A DNA stretch of 13,388 nucleotides from Comamonadaceae bacterium (GCA_947454695.1 CANGMW010000037.1:1-13388); one strand, 5' to 3'. Shown: positions 1 through 8,146, counted from the first letter of the stretch. The notes: generated by a model from the sequence alone, not told the origin. Numbers and translations: made by a program.

Positions 1-2642
1 ATGCAGACAGCCTCAATTCGCTATGGGGCGATACCAATGATGTGCTGACCGTGTCCGCCGTAGGCAATGCGGTCCATGGAACGGCAGAATTGGTCAACGG
101 TGAAGTGGTCTTTACCCCCGAGGCCAACTACCACGGCCCGGCCAGTTTCCTCTACCAGGTGGTCGACAGTGCGGGTGCCATGTCGCAAGCTTTGGCGACG
201 TTCAATGTGACAGCGGTAAACGACATCCCCGTCGCCGTTGGGGAGACGATCGCCGTCAACGAAGACACCACTCTGTTGATCAGCCAAGCGGCCTTGCTGC
301 AAAACGACAGCGATATAGACGTTGCCACCGATGGCCAGGTGCTCAGCATCACAGGGGTGTCTAACGCGCAGCATGGCGTGGTGACACTCAACGCAGATGG
401 CACGATTTCATTAATGCCGGAGGCTAACTTCTTTGGTAACGCCAGCTTTGATTACACCGTGGACGATGGCAATGGCGGTTCAGTACAAGCCACCGCCACC
501 ATTGCTTTGGCAGCGGTGAACGATGCGCCTGTGGGCTTAGGTGAAACGATCAGCAGTGCAGAAGACCAAGTGCTGACCATCGCGGCCAGTGCGTTGCTGC
601 AAAACGATGCAGATGTGGACAACGCGCTGGCAGAACTCAGTATTGCGCGTGTGCAGTCCGGGGCTGGAGGCACGGTCAGTTTGAATGCCAGTGGCGATGT
701 GGTGTTCACCCCAACGGCCAACTACAACGGTGTCGCCACTTTCACGTATTGGGTCAAAGATTCCGGGGGGCTGGAATCCAACCCGGTGACCACCACCGTC
801 GTCTTGGCGGCCGTTAACGACGCACCAACTTCGCAGGGTGAAGCAGTGTATGGCGCCAGCGAAGATGCGGTGTTCAGCATCAACAAAACCACCTTGTTGG
901 CCAACGACCATGATGTCGACGACCCCGACAGTAAGCTGAGTTTGAGTTGGGTGGGCAATGCCACCGGTGGCGCCGTGAATTTGGATGCGGGTGGCAATGT
1001 GGTGTTCACGCCATTTGCCGACTTCAATGGCAATGCCAGTTTTGACTACAAGGTGCGTGACGCGTCAGGGCTGGAGTCGGCCACTGTAAAAGCGGTGATT
1101 CCCGTGGCCGCTGTGAATGATGCACCGGTGGCGGTGGATGACCAGTTCACCACTTACAAAAACAGCACGCTCTCAATCAACTTTAATCAACTGACGGGTA
1201 ATGACAGAGACGTCGATGGCGATACTCTGAGCGTTACTGCGGTGCGAGACAACGCCAACGGGCATGTGCAAATTGTGAATGGGCTAGTGCAGTTTGTAGC
1301 CACGCCAGGCTATACCGGCGCCGCCACGTTTGATTATTTAAGCGATGACAGCCATGGCGGGGAAAGCTGGGCAACTGCGTTTGTGGATGTGAAAACGCCA
1401 CCTAATCAGTATCCAAGCGTGATATTAACAAGTACGAACTTTTTTGGAACAGGTAGTCCTGGGATAGACATTGCTATAGCAAATTGGTATCTCAAGGATG
1501 ACACGGGCATACAGAGTTTTAGTTTGGTGAGTTATAGCGTTTATGAAAAAAGCGGACGATCACCGTGGCATTGGGGTGACTTGAATGGAGCGACGAGCAT
1601 TTTTGAGAATCGGCCAGATGGTATGAGTTGGGATTGGTCCCGGTCAATTGGTATTTCGCAACTTGTGAGCACCTGGCTTGTTACGGATACCCAGGGCTTA
1701 TCAAATGTCTGGCACTTCAATTACGACATAAACCTGGGTGTTACGGCAAACTACATGGAACACTCAGGATATTTCTCCCCCCCCGTCATCCTCGACCTGA
1801 ACGCCAACGGCGTTCACTACACTTCGCTTCAAGACTCCAAGGTCAAGATCGACGTCAACTTTGATGGCTTGGCCGACCGCATGGCGTGGGCCGCCAATGA
1901 GGATGGCGTGTTGGTTTGGGACAAAGACCACAACGGGCGCATCAGTGATGTCTCAGAGTTTGGTTTTCAAAGCCTCAAAGCAGGCGCTCAAACCGATTTG
2001 GAAGGCTTGCAAGTCTTGGACACCAATGGCAATGGCCTGCTTGATGCCGCTGATGCCAATTTTTCGGAATTCGCCGTGTGGCAAGACGCCAATGGCAATG
2101 GCGTGACTGATGCGGGCGAGTTCAAGTCGCTCGTGGACTTGGGCATTGTCAGCATCAACCTGCATTCAGACGGCCAAGTGCGCGAGGCGGGCACCTTGCT
2201 TGCCAACAGTGTTCAAAACGGCAGTGGCGATACCGATGCCGTGGTCATGGGCACTGCTGCTTTCACACGCACCGATGGCAGTACCGGCGTAGTGGCCGAC
2301 ACCATGCTGGCCTTCGAGCCCGCACACGTGGGGCCCGTAGTGAGCTCAAACGCAGCAGGTTCGGCACAGCCTGCGAACGTTTCAGCGCTTGATGTGCCGC
2401 TCGACGATGTCGTCAGCGCATCAAGCCCACAACCGCAGGTAGTGCTGACTGATTTGGCAGCGGCCCAGGTGCAAGCCGCTGAAGTGATTCGTCAAGCGCT
2501 GCTCTTTAACCAGGTCTGTAATACCGCCATGAACGTGGACAGCGCGCCACTGGGCTTTGTGCCGATTCAGCCCGACGGCCCCCTGGAGGGCATGTTGTCT
2601 TTGTCATCCGAAATCGATCATCAGCAATTGCAAGCAGCATAA
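1..2642 (+). CDS. Giant type I-secreted cadherin-like repeat protein (putative adhesin), 3' part only
   Basis: The reading frame is open from the left edge (first full codon at base 3) to TAA at 2640-2642, so the N-terminus lies outside the window. The GTG at 42 is only an internal codon. The visible 879 or so residues hold, in order: tandem cadherin-like repeats ending in AVNDAP-type motifs (to about 1415), a Trp-rich segment without recognised repeats (1416-1775), a calcium-binding EF-hand-like region beginning PPVILDLNANG (1779-2321), and a tail of about 105 residues rich in Ala, Val, Gln and Asp. This is the build of large surface or biofilm adhesins exported in one step by type I secretion, with the signal at the C-terminus. 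The exporter genes follow directly, which supports this. No GGxGxDxxx nonapeptide repeats are seen in the visible part; they may lie upstream or be absent. Adhesion is inferred from architecture; the ligand is unknown. Confidence 0.85.
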   Translation, partial: ADSLNSLWGDTNDVLTVSAVGNAVHGTAELVNGEVVFTPEANYHGPASFLYQVVDSAGAMSQALATFNVTAVNDIPVAVGETIAVNEDTTLLISQAALLQNDSDIDVATDGQVLSITGVSNAQHGVVTLNADGTISLMPEANFFGNASFDYTVDDGNGGSVQATATIALAAVNDAPVGLGETISSAEDQVLTIAASALLQNDADVDNALAELSIARVQSGAGGTVSLNASGDVVFTPTANYNGVATFTYWVKDSGGLESNPVTTTVVLAAVNDAPTSQGEAVYGASEDAVFSINKTTLLANDHDVDDPDSKLSLSWVGNATGGAVNLDAGGNVVFTPFADFNGNASFDYKVRDASGLESATVKAVIPVAAVNDAPVAVDDQFTTYKNSTLSINFNQLTGNDRDVDGDTLSVTAVRDNANGHVQIVNGLVQFVATPGYTGAATFDYLSDDSHGGESWATAFVDVKTPPNQYPSVILTSTNFFGTGSPGIDIAIANWYLKDDTGIQSFSLVSYSVYEKSGRSPWHWGDLNGATSIFENRPDGMSWDWSRSIGISQLVSTWLVTDTQGLSNVWHFNYDINLGVTANYMEHSGYFSPPVILDLNANGVHYTSLQDSKVKIDVNFDGLADRMAWAANEDGVLVWDKDHNGRISDVSEFGFQSLKAGAQTDLEGLQVLDTNGNGLLDAADANFSEFAVWQDANGNGVTDAGEFKSLVDLGIVSINLHSDGQVREAGTLLANSVQNGSGDTDAVVMGTAAFTRTDGSTGVVADTMLAFEPAHVGPVVSSNAAGSAQPANVSALDVPLDDVVSASSPQPQVVLTDLAAAQVQAAEVIRQALLFNQVCNTAMNVDSAPLGFVPIQPDGPLEGMLSLSSEIDHQQLQAA
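3..1415 (+). repeat. Tandem cadherin-like repeats (about 100 residues each) in the secreted protein
   Basis: One partial and four complete units lie head to tail, with boundaries near 230, 530, 827 and 1127, so the period is 297-300 bp. Each unit carries an acidic SED/NED-type start, an LLxNDxDVD calcium-type motif, a VxFTPxANFNG block, a SFxYxVxDxxG block and, in the first four, a closing AVNDxP. The last unit is the most divergent (LTGNDRDVDGD, and NQYP instead of NDAP). Every copy of the AVNDAP motif uses different codons, so these are old, diverged duplications and not a recent expansion. Such repeats are known as stiff, calcium-bound stalks in bacterial adhesins. Confidence 0.85.
1416..1775 (+). 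other. Trp-rich, AT-rich segment of unknown function within the secreted protein
   Basis: About 120 residues between the last cadherin-like repeat and the EF-hand-like region match none of the repeats. They hold seven Trp, including SPWHWGD and MSWDWSR, and end in WLVTDTQGLSNVWHFNYDI. The first 145 or so bases are clearly AT-rich (lines 1441-1560 count 48 of 120 G+C, 40%), against 50-60% around them. The TDTQGLSN stretch faintly recalls the VxDxxGxxS block of the repeats, so a degenerate Ig-like fold is possible. A carbohydrate- or ligand-binding tip is another option, but nothing in the sequence proves it. Confidence 0.5.
1777..1784 (+). repeat. C8 homopolymer tract inside the adhesin reading frame
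   Basis: Eight consecutive C bases encode Ser-Pro-Pro at the exact join between the Trp-rich segment and the EF-hand-like region. Any one-base slip would frameshift the protein and remove the calcium-binding region and secretion tail. Confidence 0.6.
1779..2321 (+). other. EF-hand-like calcium-binding C-terminal region of the secreted protein
   Basis: The region encodes several Asp/Asn-Gly loops: LDLNANG (about 1791), DVNFDGLAD (about 1851), DKDHNGRISD (1920-1949), DTNGNGLLDAAD (about 2016) and DANGNGVTDAGEF (2085-2123). The last is a canonical DxNxxGxxxxxEF loop. The order PxVLDL, then xDGVLVWDxxxNGRIxD, LxxLDxNGxGxxDAxDxxF, xVWxDxNGNGVxxxGEF and SLxDLGIxSI is a common module near the C-terminus of large type I-secreted proteins. 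Calcium binding outside the cell probably drives folding as the protein leaves the channel. Confidence 0.75.
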
Positions 2643-2666
2643 AAAAATAAAACCATTTAACCAATC

Positions 2667-2679
2667 AGGGAACACTTTG
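2667..2679 (+). promoter_or_regulatory. Ribosome binding site and TTG start of the ABC exporter
   Basis: AGGGAA (2667-2672) lies 4-5 nt before TTG at 2677, which opens the sequence (M)KEELTLLQLYVQL. The only in-frame starts upstream lie inside the adhesin gene and would add an unrelated basic, Cys-rich stretch. No ATG follows until well inside the C39-like domain. The TTG is therefore chosen. Confidence 0.75.
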
Positions 2680-4860
2680 AAAGAAGAACTCACACTTTTG
2701 CAGCTCTACGTCCAACTGCATAACCAACAGATAGAACTCGATCAACTCAAACACCAATTCGCCAGCTACGACCCAGCGGGTCAGCCTGAGCCCTTTGGTG
2801 TGGGTGAGACCTTGCAGGCCTTGCAAACACTGGGGTTTGACGCGCAATTGCAGCGCGGCAGCTCCGACAAGCTCCTAGCAGCACAGTTGCCTGCGCTCAT
2901 GCCCACGCGCGACGGCGACATGATGATCGTGGGCAAGTCGGTGGATGCCGCGCAGCCTCAGGCAGCGCAGTGGGTGGTGCAACAAGCGGGCGAGAGCACG
3001 CCCAGCCAGTTGACCCAACAGGCGTTTGAACAGCTGTTTGCCGGCGCATGGATTGAGGCCCAGCTCAAACTTCATGTGGCAGCTCACAACCAGGGCGAGA
3101 CGGCAACCGGCCAGGAAGCTTTTGGCATTGGCTGGTTTTGGCACACCCTCAAAAAATACCGCTACCTGATGGGTGAGGTCTTGCTGGCCTCGCTCTTTGT
3201 TCAAATCATTGCACTCATCACACCGTTGATTTTTCAAGTGGTGATCGATAAGGTTTTAACTAACCGGACGCTGTCGACACTGGATGTGATGGTGTTGGCG
3301 CTCTTGGGGGTCAGTCTCTTTGAGGTTGCATTGGGTGGCGTGCGCCACTATTTGCTGAGCCACACCACCAACCGGGTGGACGTGGAATTGGGCGCCAAGC
3401 TCTTTAAACATCTATTGCATTTACCCCTTTCCTATTTTGAGAGCCGCCGCAGTGGCGACACGGTGGCGCGGGTGCGCGAGTTGGACAATGCGCGCAATTT
3501 CCTGACCGGACAGGCGCTCACCAGTTGGTTGGATTTGCTGTTCGCCGTGGTCTATTTGGGCGTGATGTTTTATTACAGCGTGGCCCTGACCTTGGTGGTC
3601 ATTGCAGCTTTGCCAGTGCTGTTTGGGGCGTCTGCTCTGATCACGCCTTTGCTGCGTAAAAAGCTGGAAGATAAGTTCGCCATGGGCGCCGAGAACCAAG
3701 CCTATTTGGTAGAAACCGTGACGTCCATGGAAACGCTCAAAAGCCTGGCCGTTGAGCCGCAGTGGCAACGCGAATGGGAAAAACGCTTGGCCGGCTATGT
3801 GCACACCTCATTTGAAGGTGGGCATTTAGCTAATGCGACCAATCAGTTTGTGGCTATGGCCAGCAAAGTGTTGACCGTGGCGTTGCTGTGGCTGGGTGCG
3901 CGTTTGGTGATCGAGGGTGATTTAACGGTGGGCGGACTGATTGCCTTCAACATGCTCAGCGGTCGGGTGAATGCACCCATTTTGAAGTTGTCTTCCTTGT
4001 GGCAAGACTTCACACAGATGAAAGTCAGTATCAAGCGTTTGGGCGACATCATGAATGCGCAGCCTGAGCCCGCTTTTCGGGCCAACCGTTCCACGCCACC
4101 GGATGTGCAGGGTCGTGTGACGTTTGATCATGTGGGCTTCAGGTACAGCCCCAAGTCCCCTGAGGTCCTGAGCGACTTGAGCTTTGACATTCAAGCCGGT
4201 GAAGTGATTGGTGTGGTGGGGGTTTCCGGTGCCGGTAAAACCACGCTGGTGCGTTTGATCCAGCGGCTGTACACGCCCGAGCGGGGCCGTATTTTGATGG
4301 ACGGCATGGACTTGAACTTGGTGGACACCTCGTGGCTGCGGCGTCAAATTGGGGTGGTGGGGCAGGACACGCTGCTGTTCAACCGAAGCGTGCGCGAGAA
4401 CATCGCGCTGGCCGATGCCAGCTTGGACATGGAGGCGGTGATGAATGCCGCCAAGCTGGCAGGCGCACATGACTTTGTTTTGCAGCTGCCTGACGGTTAT
4501 GACACGGTGATTGGCGAAAGAGGTAGCAAGCTCAGTGGCGGACAGCGCGCCCGCATTGCAATTGCCCGCGCCCTGGTCACCAACCCCAAACTCCTGCTGT
4601 TGGACGAGGCCACCGCTTCACTGGACTACGAGAGTGAACGCCTGATTCACGACAACATGGCCACCATTGCCCAGGGGCGCACGGTGCTGATCGTGGCGCA
4701 TCGCCTGTCGACCTTGCGCTTGGCAGATCGGGTGCTGGTGCTAGAGGGCGGGCGGTTGGTGGAGACGGGTAACCACACGGCCTTGATGCAAAAGCAGGGG
4801 CGTTATGCCGCTTTGTACAAAGCACACCAAGTGTTGGAGATTGCGAGCTGTGCAGCATGA
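2677..4860 (+). CDS. HlyB-type type I secretion ABC transporter (C39-like domain, TM domain, NBD)
   Basis: This 727-residue inner membrane exporter powers secretion of the upstream repeat protein; HlyB itself has 707 residues. Residues 1-130 form a C39-like domain with no Cys at the peptidase site. The only Cys in the whole protein is four residues from the C-terminus, so this domain should bind but not cleave substrate, as in HlyB. A transmembrane domain follows (about 160-450, first helix near LMGEVLLASLFVQIIALITP). The nucleotide-binding domain starts near residue 479 with Walker A GVSGAGKTT (515-523), signature LSGGQ (619-623), Walker B LLLLDEA (639-645) and the H-loop His at 675, all intact. 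The gene begins 34 nt after the adhesin stop, in an A-rich gap with no hairpin, and its TGA overlaps the ATG of the next gene. Co-transcription with both is inferred. Confidence 0.93.
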   Translation: MKEELTLLQLYVQLHNQQIELDQLKHQFASYDPAGQPEPFGVGETLQALQTLGFDAQLQRGSSDKLLAAQLPALMPTRDGDMMIVGKSVDAAQPQAAQWVVQQAGESTPSQLTQQAFEQLFAGAWIEAQLKLHVAAHNQGETATGQEAFGIGWFWHTLKKYRYLMGEVLLASLFVQIIALITPLIFQVVIDKVLTNRTLSTLDVMVLALLGVSLFEVALGGVRHYLLSHTTNRVDVELGAKLFKHLLHLPLSYFESRRSGDTVARVRELDNARNFLTGQALTSWLDLLFAVVYLGVMFYYSVALTLVVIAALPVLFGASALITPLLRKKLEDKFAMGAENQAYLVETVTSMETLKSLAVEPQWQREWEKRLAGYVHTSFEGGHLANATNQFVAMASKVLTVALLWLGARLVIEGDLTVGGLIAFNMLSGRVNAPILKLSSLWQDFTQMKVSIKRLGDIMNAQPEPAFRANRSTPPDVQGRVTFDHVGFRYSPKSPEVLSDLSFDIQAGEVIGVVGVSGAGKTTLVRLIQRLYTPERGRILMDGMDLNLVDTSWLRRQIGVVGQDTLLFNRSVRENIALADASLDMEAVMNAAKLAGAHDFVLQLPDGYDTVIGERGSKLSGGQRARIAIARALVTNPKLLLLDEATASLDYESERLIHDNMATIAQGRTVLIVAHRLSTLRLADRVLVLEGGRLVETGNHTALMQKQGRYAALYKAHQVLEIASCAA

Positions 4861-6221
4861 GTGAATTACCAGCTCAAGAAAATTCGACGGTTGCAGCGGC
4901 GCCAACCATGGCAGGGACCCTGAACCCGTTCACCTCTGCATCGTTGGCCATGCAGGTCAAGCCGCCAGCACATGTGGCGCGTATGGCAACCCTGCTCATT
5001 TGTGGCATGACAACCGTGGCTTTGTTGTTTGCGTGTATGGCACAGATGGACATTGTGGTATCAGCACAAGGCAAAGTGATTCCATCGGGCAAGAGCAAGG
5101 TGATTCAACCGCTTGAGCCTGGTTTGGTCAGGGCCATCCATGTGCGCGATGGACAAAGCGTGAAGGTCGGTGATGTACTGCTGGAGTTGGATCCGACCAA
5201 TGCTGGAGCCGATCAGGAGCGCTTGAAATACGATGCTTGGGAGACGCAAGCCGACGTGTTGCGTTTGAAGGCCCAGATTGAGGGGCGGTCCAGTTTTGTG
5301 GCACCGCTGGGCATGCCACAAGCCACCGTGCTGAACCAGCAAGCCATGCTCCAAAGCCGTGTGGCTGAACAAGGTGCCAAGTTGGCGTCGACCGAGGCCG
5401 ATGTGGCACGGCGGCAAGCCAACTTGCAAGCCGCTTTCAGCACGGTCGACGAGCTCAAAAGCAGCTTGCCCTTGATGCGCCAGCGGCACGACATGCGGGA
5501 GGAGTTAGCCAAGACGGGGCACTTTTCTAAAACCAGCCTGATTGACTCCAAGTTGGAATTGAGTAAGGCAGAAAAAGACTTTGCGGTTCAGTCCGAAAAT
5601 TTGCGAGAGGCGCAGTCAAACTACCAAGTCGCTTTGGCCCAACGCAACCAAGCACTGGCCGAATACCGTGCCCGTGTTGGCACGGAATTAGTCGAGGCCA
5701 CACGCAAACGGGATGCGGCCAAGCAGGAATTTGTCAAAGCCAACCAACGCTTGAACATGCAATCTTTGCGCGCACCGATAGACGGTGTGGTTCAGCAACT
5801 GGCCGTCACCACGGTGGGTGGCGTTGTCACAGCTGCTCAACCCCTTTTGACAGTGGTGCCTGAGAACACGCCGTTGGAAGTCGAGGCACAGATTTTGAAC
5901 CGTGACATTGGTCATCTGCACGTTGGTCAGCGTGTGATCAATAAGGTGGAAACCTATGACTTCACACGCTACGGCTATATCGAGGGTGAAGTGCAGTGGG
6001 TGGGGACTGACGCTGTGCAAGACCAAAAGCTGGGTTTGGTTTACCCCGTGCGCATCAAGCTGTTGCAAATGCAAACGCCCAACGAGGTCAATGGCAACAA
6101 AGGGGTGGTGACGGCGGGTATGAACATCACGTCGGACATTCGCACGGATTCGCGCCGCTTGATCGAGTACTTGATTGCCCCGATGCTGCGCTACAAACAA
6201 GAGGCCATGCGTGAAAGATAA
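4857..6221 (+). CDS. HlyD-family type I secretion membrane fusion protein
   Basis: This 454-residue periplasmic adaptor links the ABC exporter to the TolC-like channel. It has a short cytoplasmic N-terminus, one transmembrane helix (about 43-64, ATLLICGMTTVALLFACMAQ), a first lipoyl half (about 68-112, with VRDGQSVKVGDVLLELD), a long heptad-rich coiled-coil hairpin (about 115-300), a second lipoyl half (LRAPIDGVVQQL, about 304-335) and a beta-barrel. It ends with the family's GMNITSDIRTDSRRLIEYLIAPM block. Length and layout are typical of HlyD/PrtE proteins. The ATG at 4857 overlaps the exporter stop by 4 nt (ATGA), a sign of translational coupling. Its TAA lies inside the start of the TolC-like gene. 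Confidence 0.94.
   Translation: MSELPAQENSTVAAAPTMAGTLNPFTSASLAMQVKPPAHVARMATLLICGMTTVALLFACMAQMDIVVSAQGKVIPSGKSKVIQPLEPGLVRAIHVRDGQSVKVGDVLLELDPTNAGADQERLKYDAWETQADVLRLKAQIEGRSSFVAPLGMPQATVLNQQAMLQSRVAEQGAKLASTEADVARRQANLQAAFSTVDELKSSLPLMRQRHDMREELAKTGHFSKTSLIDSKLELSKAEKDFAVQSENLREAQSNYQVALAQRNQALAEYRARVGTELVEATRKRDAAKQEFVKANQRLNMQSLRAPIDGVVQQLAVTTVGGVVTAAQPLLTVVPENTPLEVEAQILNRDIGHLHVGQRVINKVETYDFTRYGYIEGEVQWVGTDAVQDQKLGLVYPVRIKLLQMQTPNEVNGNKGVVTAGMNITSDIRTDSRRLIEYLIAPMLRYKQEAMRER
6201..6213 (+). promoter_or_regulatory. Ribosome binding site and GTG start of the TolC-like gene
   Basis: GAGG (6201-6204) sits 6 nt before GTG at 6211. Starting here gives a proper signal peptide: a KDKQRK basic head, a hydrophobic core and VASA before Gln. 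The in-frame ATG at 6175 would add residues from the overlapping HlyD frame and lacks this context. Confidence 0.7.
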
Positions 6222-7689
6222 ACAAAGAAAAATAAATCATCGCAGGCTGGCGCAAATCATCGTTGCATATTTGGGAGGGTGTGCAGCAATTCAAGTTGCG
6301 TCGGCGCAATCGCTGATGGAGATTTATCTGAAAGCGCGTCAAAACGACACGCAGTACAACGCCGCGCGCCGCCTGCGCGATGCCGGCGAAGAAAAGCGCA
6401 CACAGGGCTTGGCTGGTTTGTTGCCGAACGTCAATGTGGTGGGAGGAAAAAACCAGCAAATGGGCGATGCCTCGTTTTCGGATGCGCCCTATGAACACCG
6501 CGATGTCAGCAGCTGGAACTGGTCACTTCAGGTGACGCAACCGCTTGTGCGTTGGGGCAATGTGGCAGCCTATGCGCAAGGCAACGCACAAACCCTGCAG
6601 GCACAAGAGCAGTTTTCATTGGCCGAGCACGAGTTGATTTTGAGGGTGGCTCAGGCCTATTTTGATTTCCACGTGGCGCAAGAAGGGGTGCAAGTCGCGC
6701 GCGCACAAGAGTTGGCCATTGGCGAACAATTGACCCTGGCCGAGCGCACCTATTCTGTGGGAACAGGCACCGTCACCGATGTGCACGAATCCAAAGCCAA
6801 GCATGCCCTGGCCAAAGCACAGTATGTCGCCGCTGAAAATGATGTGGTGATTAAGCAGGTGGAATTAGAAAAGTTGGTGGGTGAGACGCTGACCCCAGCC
6901 CCCATGCGCCTAATGCAAGATTTGCCTGCTGTCCAAGGCGGCGTAGATCAGTGGCTCACAGCGGCGGTGTCAGGCAACCCACAAATCCGGATCCAGCAAG
7001 CCGCCTTGGATGTGGCGCACCAGGAGGTAAATAAAAGTTATGCCGCGCATGCGCCGACTTTGGATTTGGTCTTCAACAAGGGCGGGAGTTACAGCTCAGG
7101 CTCCATGAGTTCGCCCGCCGATTTGGCCACAAGGGTGGATTCGTTTCAACGGGGCATTCAGTTCAACATCCCTTTATTCGCAGGCGGCGCTACGCAGTCC
7201 AAGGCGCGTGAGGCCCTGGCTTTAGAGGAAAAGGCACGCGATGACTTGCTCGGCGCGCAGCGACAAGCCAGCAGTGCGGTGCGACAAGCCTATGCGGGTG
7301 TGGTGAGCAGTCAAGCCCAGGTGACCGCGTTGGAGGCAGCCGTGGAGGCGGGGCGCAATTCGGTGGCGTCCAACAAGATCGGTTTCACAATAGGCACCCG
7401 TATCAACCCGGATGTGCTCAACGCTGAACAGCAGTTGTATTCCGCCATGCGTGATTTAAGCAAGGCGCGTGCAGAGGCGGCCATGCAAGGCTTAAAGCTC
7501 AAGTCATCTGTCGGCGCCTTGTCGTCGGACGATTTGCAGGCCTTGGATCAGTTGCTGCTCGCTGCTTCCACAGCCAGTGGTTCCACTCGATTTCAACCCT
7601 ACTCAATCGTCTCGACTGATGTGGCTGATTCAGGTGAACCCAGTCGTTCCAAGCGAAAAGAGGAAAACCATGACGCAAGAACAAGATAA
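6211..7689 (+). CDS. TolC-family outer membrane channel of the type I secretion system
   Basis: This predicted outer membrane trimer forms the exit duct for the adhesin. From the GTG start it has 492 residues: a signal peptide of about 32 residues (cleavage after VASA), then two TolC repeats. Each has a long helical hairpin and beta-strands. The pieces YSVGTGTVTDVHESKAKHALA (about 180-200) and GTRINPDVLNAEQQLYSAMRDL (about 382-403) are the paired family motifs of the two halves. A low-complexity tail of about 30 residues after the last helix (TASGSTRF onwards) is polar and probably periplasmic. The gene overlaps the HlyD gene by 11 nt and the acyltransferase gene by 20 nt. A dedicated TolC in the operon, instead of a shared distant one, suggests a self-contained secretion unit. 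Confidence 0.92.
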   Translation: MKDKQRKINHRRLAQIIVAYLGGCAAIQVASAQSLMEIYLKARQNDTQYNAARRLRDAGEEKRTQGLAGLLPNVNVVGGKNQQMGDASFSDAPYEHRDVSSWNWSLQVTQPLVRWGNVAAYAQGNAQTLQAQEQFSLAEHELILRVAQAYFDFHVAQEGVQVARAQELAIGEQLTLAERTYSVGTGTVTDVHESKAKHALAKAQYVAAENDVVIKQVELEKLVGETLTPAPMRLMQDLPAVQGGVDQWLTAAVSGNPQIRIQQAALDVAHQEVNKSYAAHAPTLDLVFNKGGSYSSGSMSSPADLATRVDSFQRGIQFNIPLFAGGATQSKAREALALEEKARDDLLGAQRQASSAVRQAYAGVVSSQAQVTALEAAVEAGRNSVASNKIGFTIGTRINPDVLNAEQQLYSAMRDLSKARAEAAMQGLKLKSSVGALSSDDLQALDQLLLAASTASGSTRFQPYSIVSTDVADSGEPSRSKRKEENHDARTR

Positions 7690-8146
7690 CCAGCAACTGC
7701 TGGAGTTGGCCAAACAGCAGGCCGACAAGGTGATCGGAAAAATCCCCTTGTTGGGAGCGGTCAGTTGGTTGATGCTGCAAAAGCCCGGCACCCGTCACAC
7801 CTTGCTGAGCGAGTTGGAATGGCGCGTGATGCCGCCGCTCATGTTTGATCAAGCCAAGTTGTACATGCGGGACAAAATGCCGCTGGCTTATGTGTCGTGG
7901 GCGTATCTGTCGGAAGAAGCGGCCCAGCGTTTCCAAAAAGCCCCGCACCACCTCATGCCGTCTGACTGGAAGTCGGGTAATCAGGTCTGGATTGTGGACT
8001 TGTGTGTCCCATTTGGCGGCGCGCAGGACATCATGAAGGACTTGCAAGGGGCGGCTTTGAAAGACCGCGTGATTCACCAGTTCACCCTGGACGGCGCTGG
8101 TGAGTTGGCAGTGATGACCTGGCCCGAACCGGCAGAGCCAACCTAG
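7670..8146 (+). CDS. HlyC-family toxin-activating lysine acyltransferase with altered catalytic site
   Basis: This is a 158-residue cytoplasmic protein of the RTX-toxin acyltransferase family, which transfers a fatty acyl chain from acyl carrier protein to internal lysines of RTX proteins before export. It aligns without gaps to the start of E. coli HlyC through LLGAVSWLM and RVMPPL, and again through PLAYVSWAYLS, DWKSGNQVWIVD and VPFGG. The Asp matching HlyC Asp92 is present (D110). The position of catalytic His23 reads Thr41 (KPGTRHT against SPLHRNW), with His43 two residues on. Its start is ATG at 7670, with AGAGG six bases upstream. It overlaps the TolC gene by 20 nt and is the last gene of the operon, whereas hlyC comes first in hlyCABD. 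The likely substrate is the giant protein, or another one if the site has changed role. Family membership is firm; activity is uncertain. Confidence 0.85.
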   Translation: MTQEQDNQQLLELAKQQADKVIGKIPLLGAVSWLMLQKPGTRHTLLSELEWRVMPPLMFDQAKLYMRDKMPLAYVSWAYLSEEAAQRFQKAPHHLMPSDWKSGNQVWIVDLCVPFGGAQDIMKDLQGAALKDRVIHQFTLDGAGELAVMTWPEPAEPT

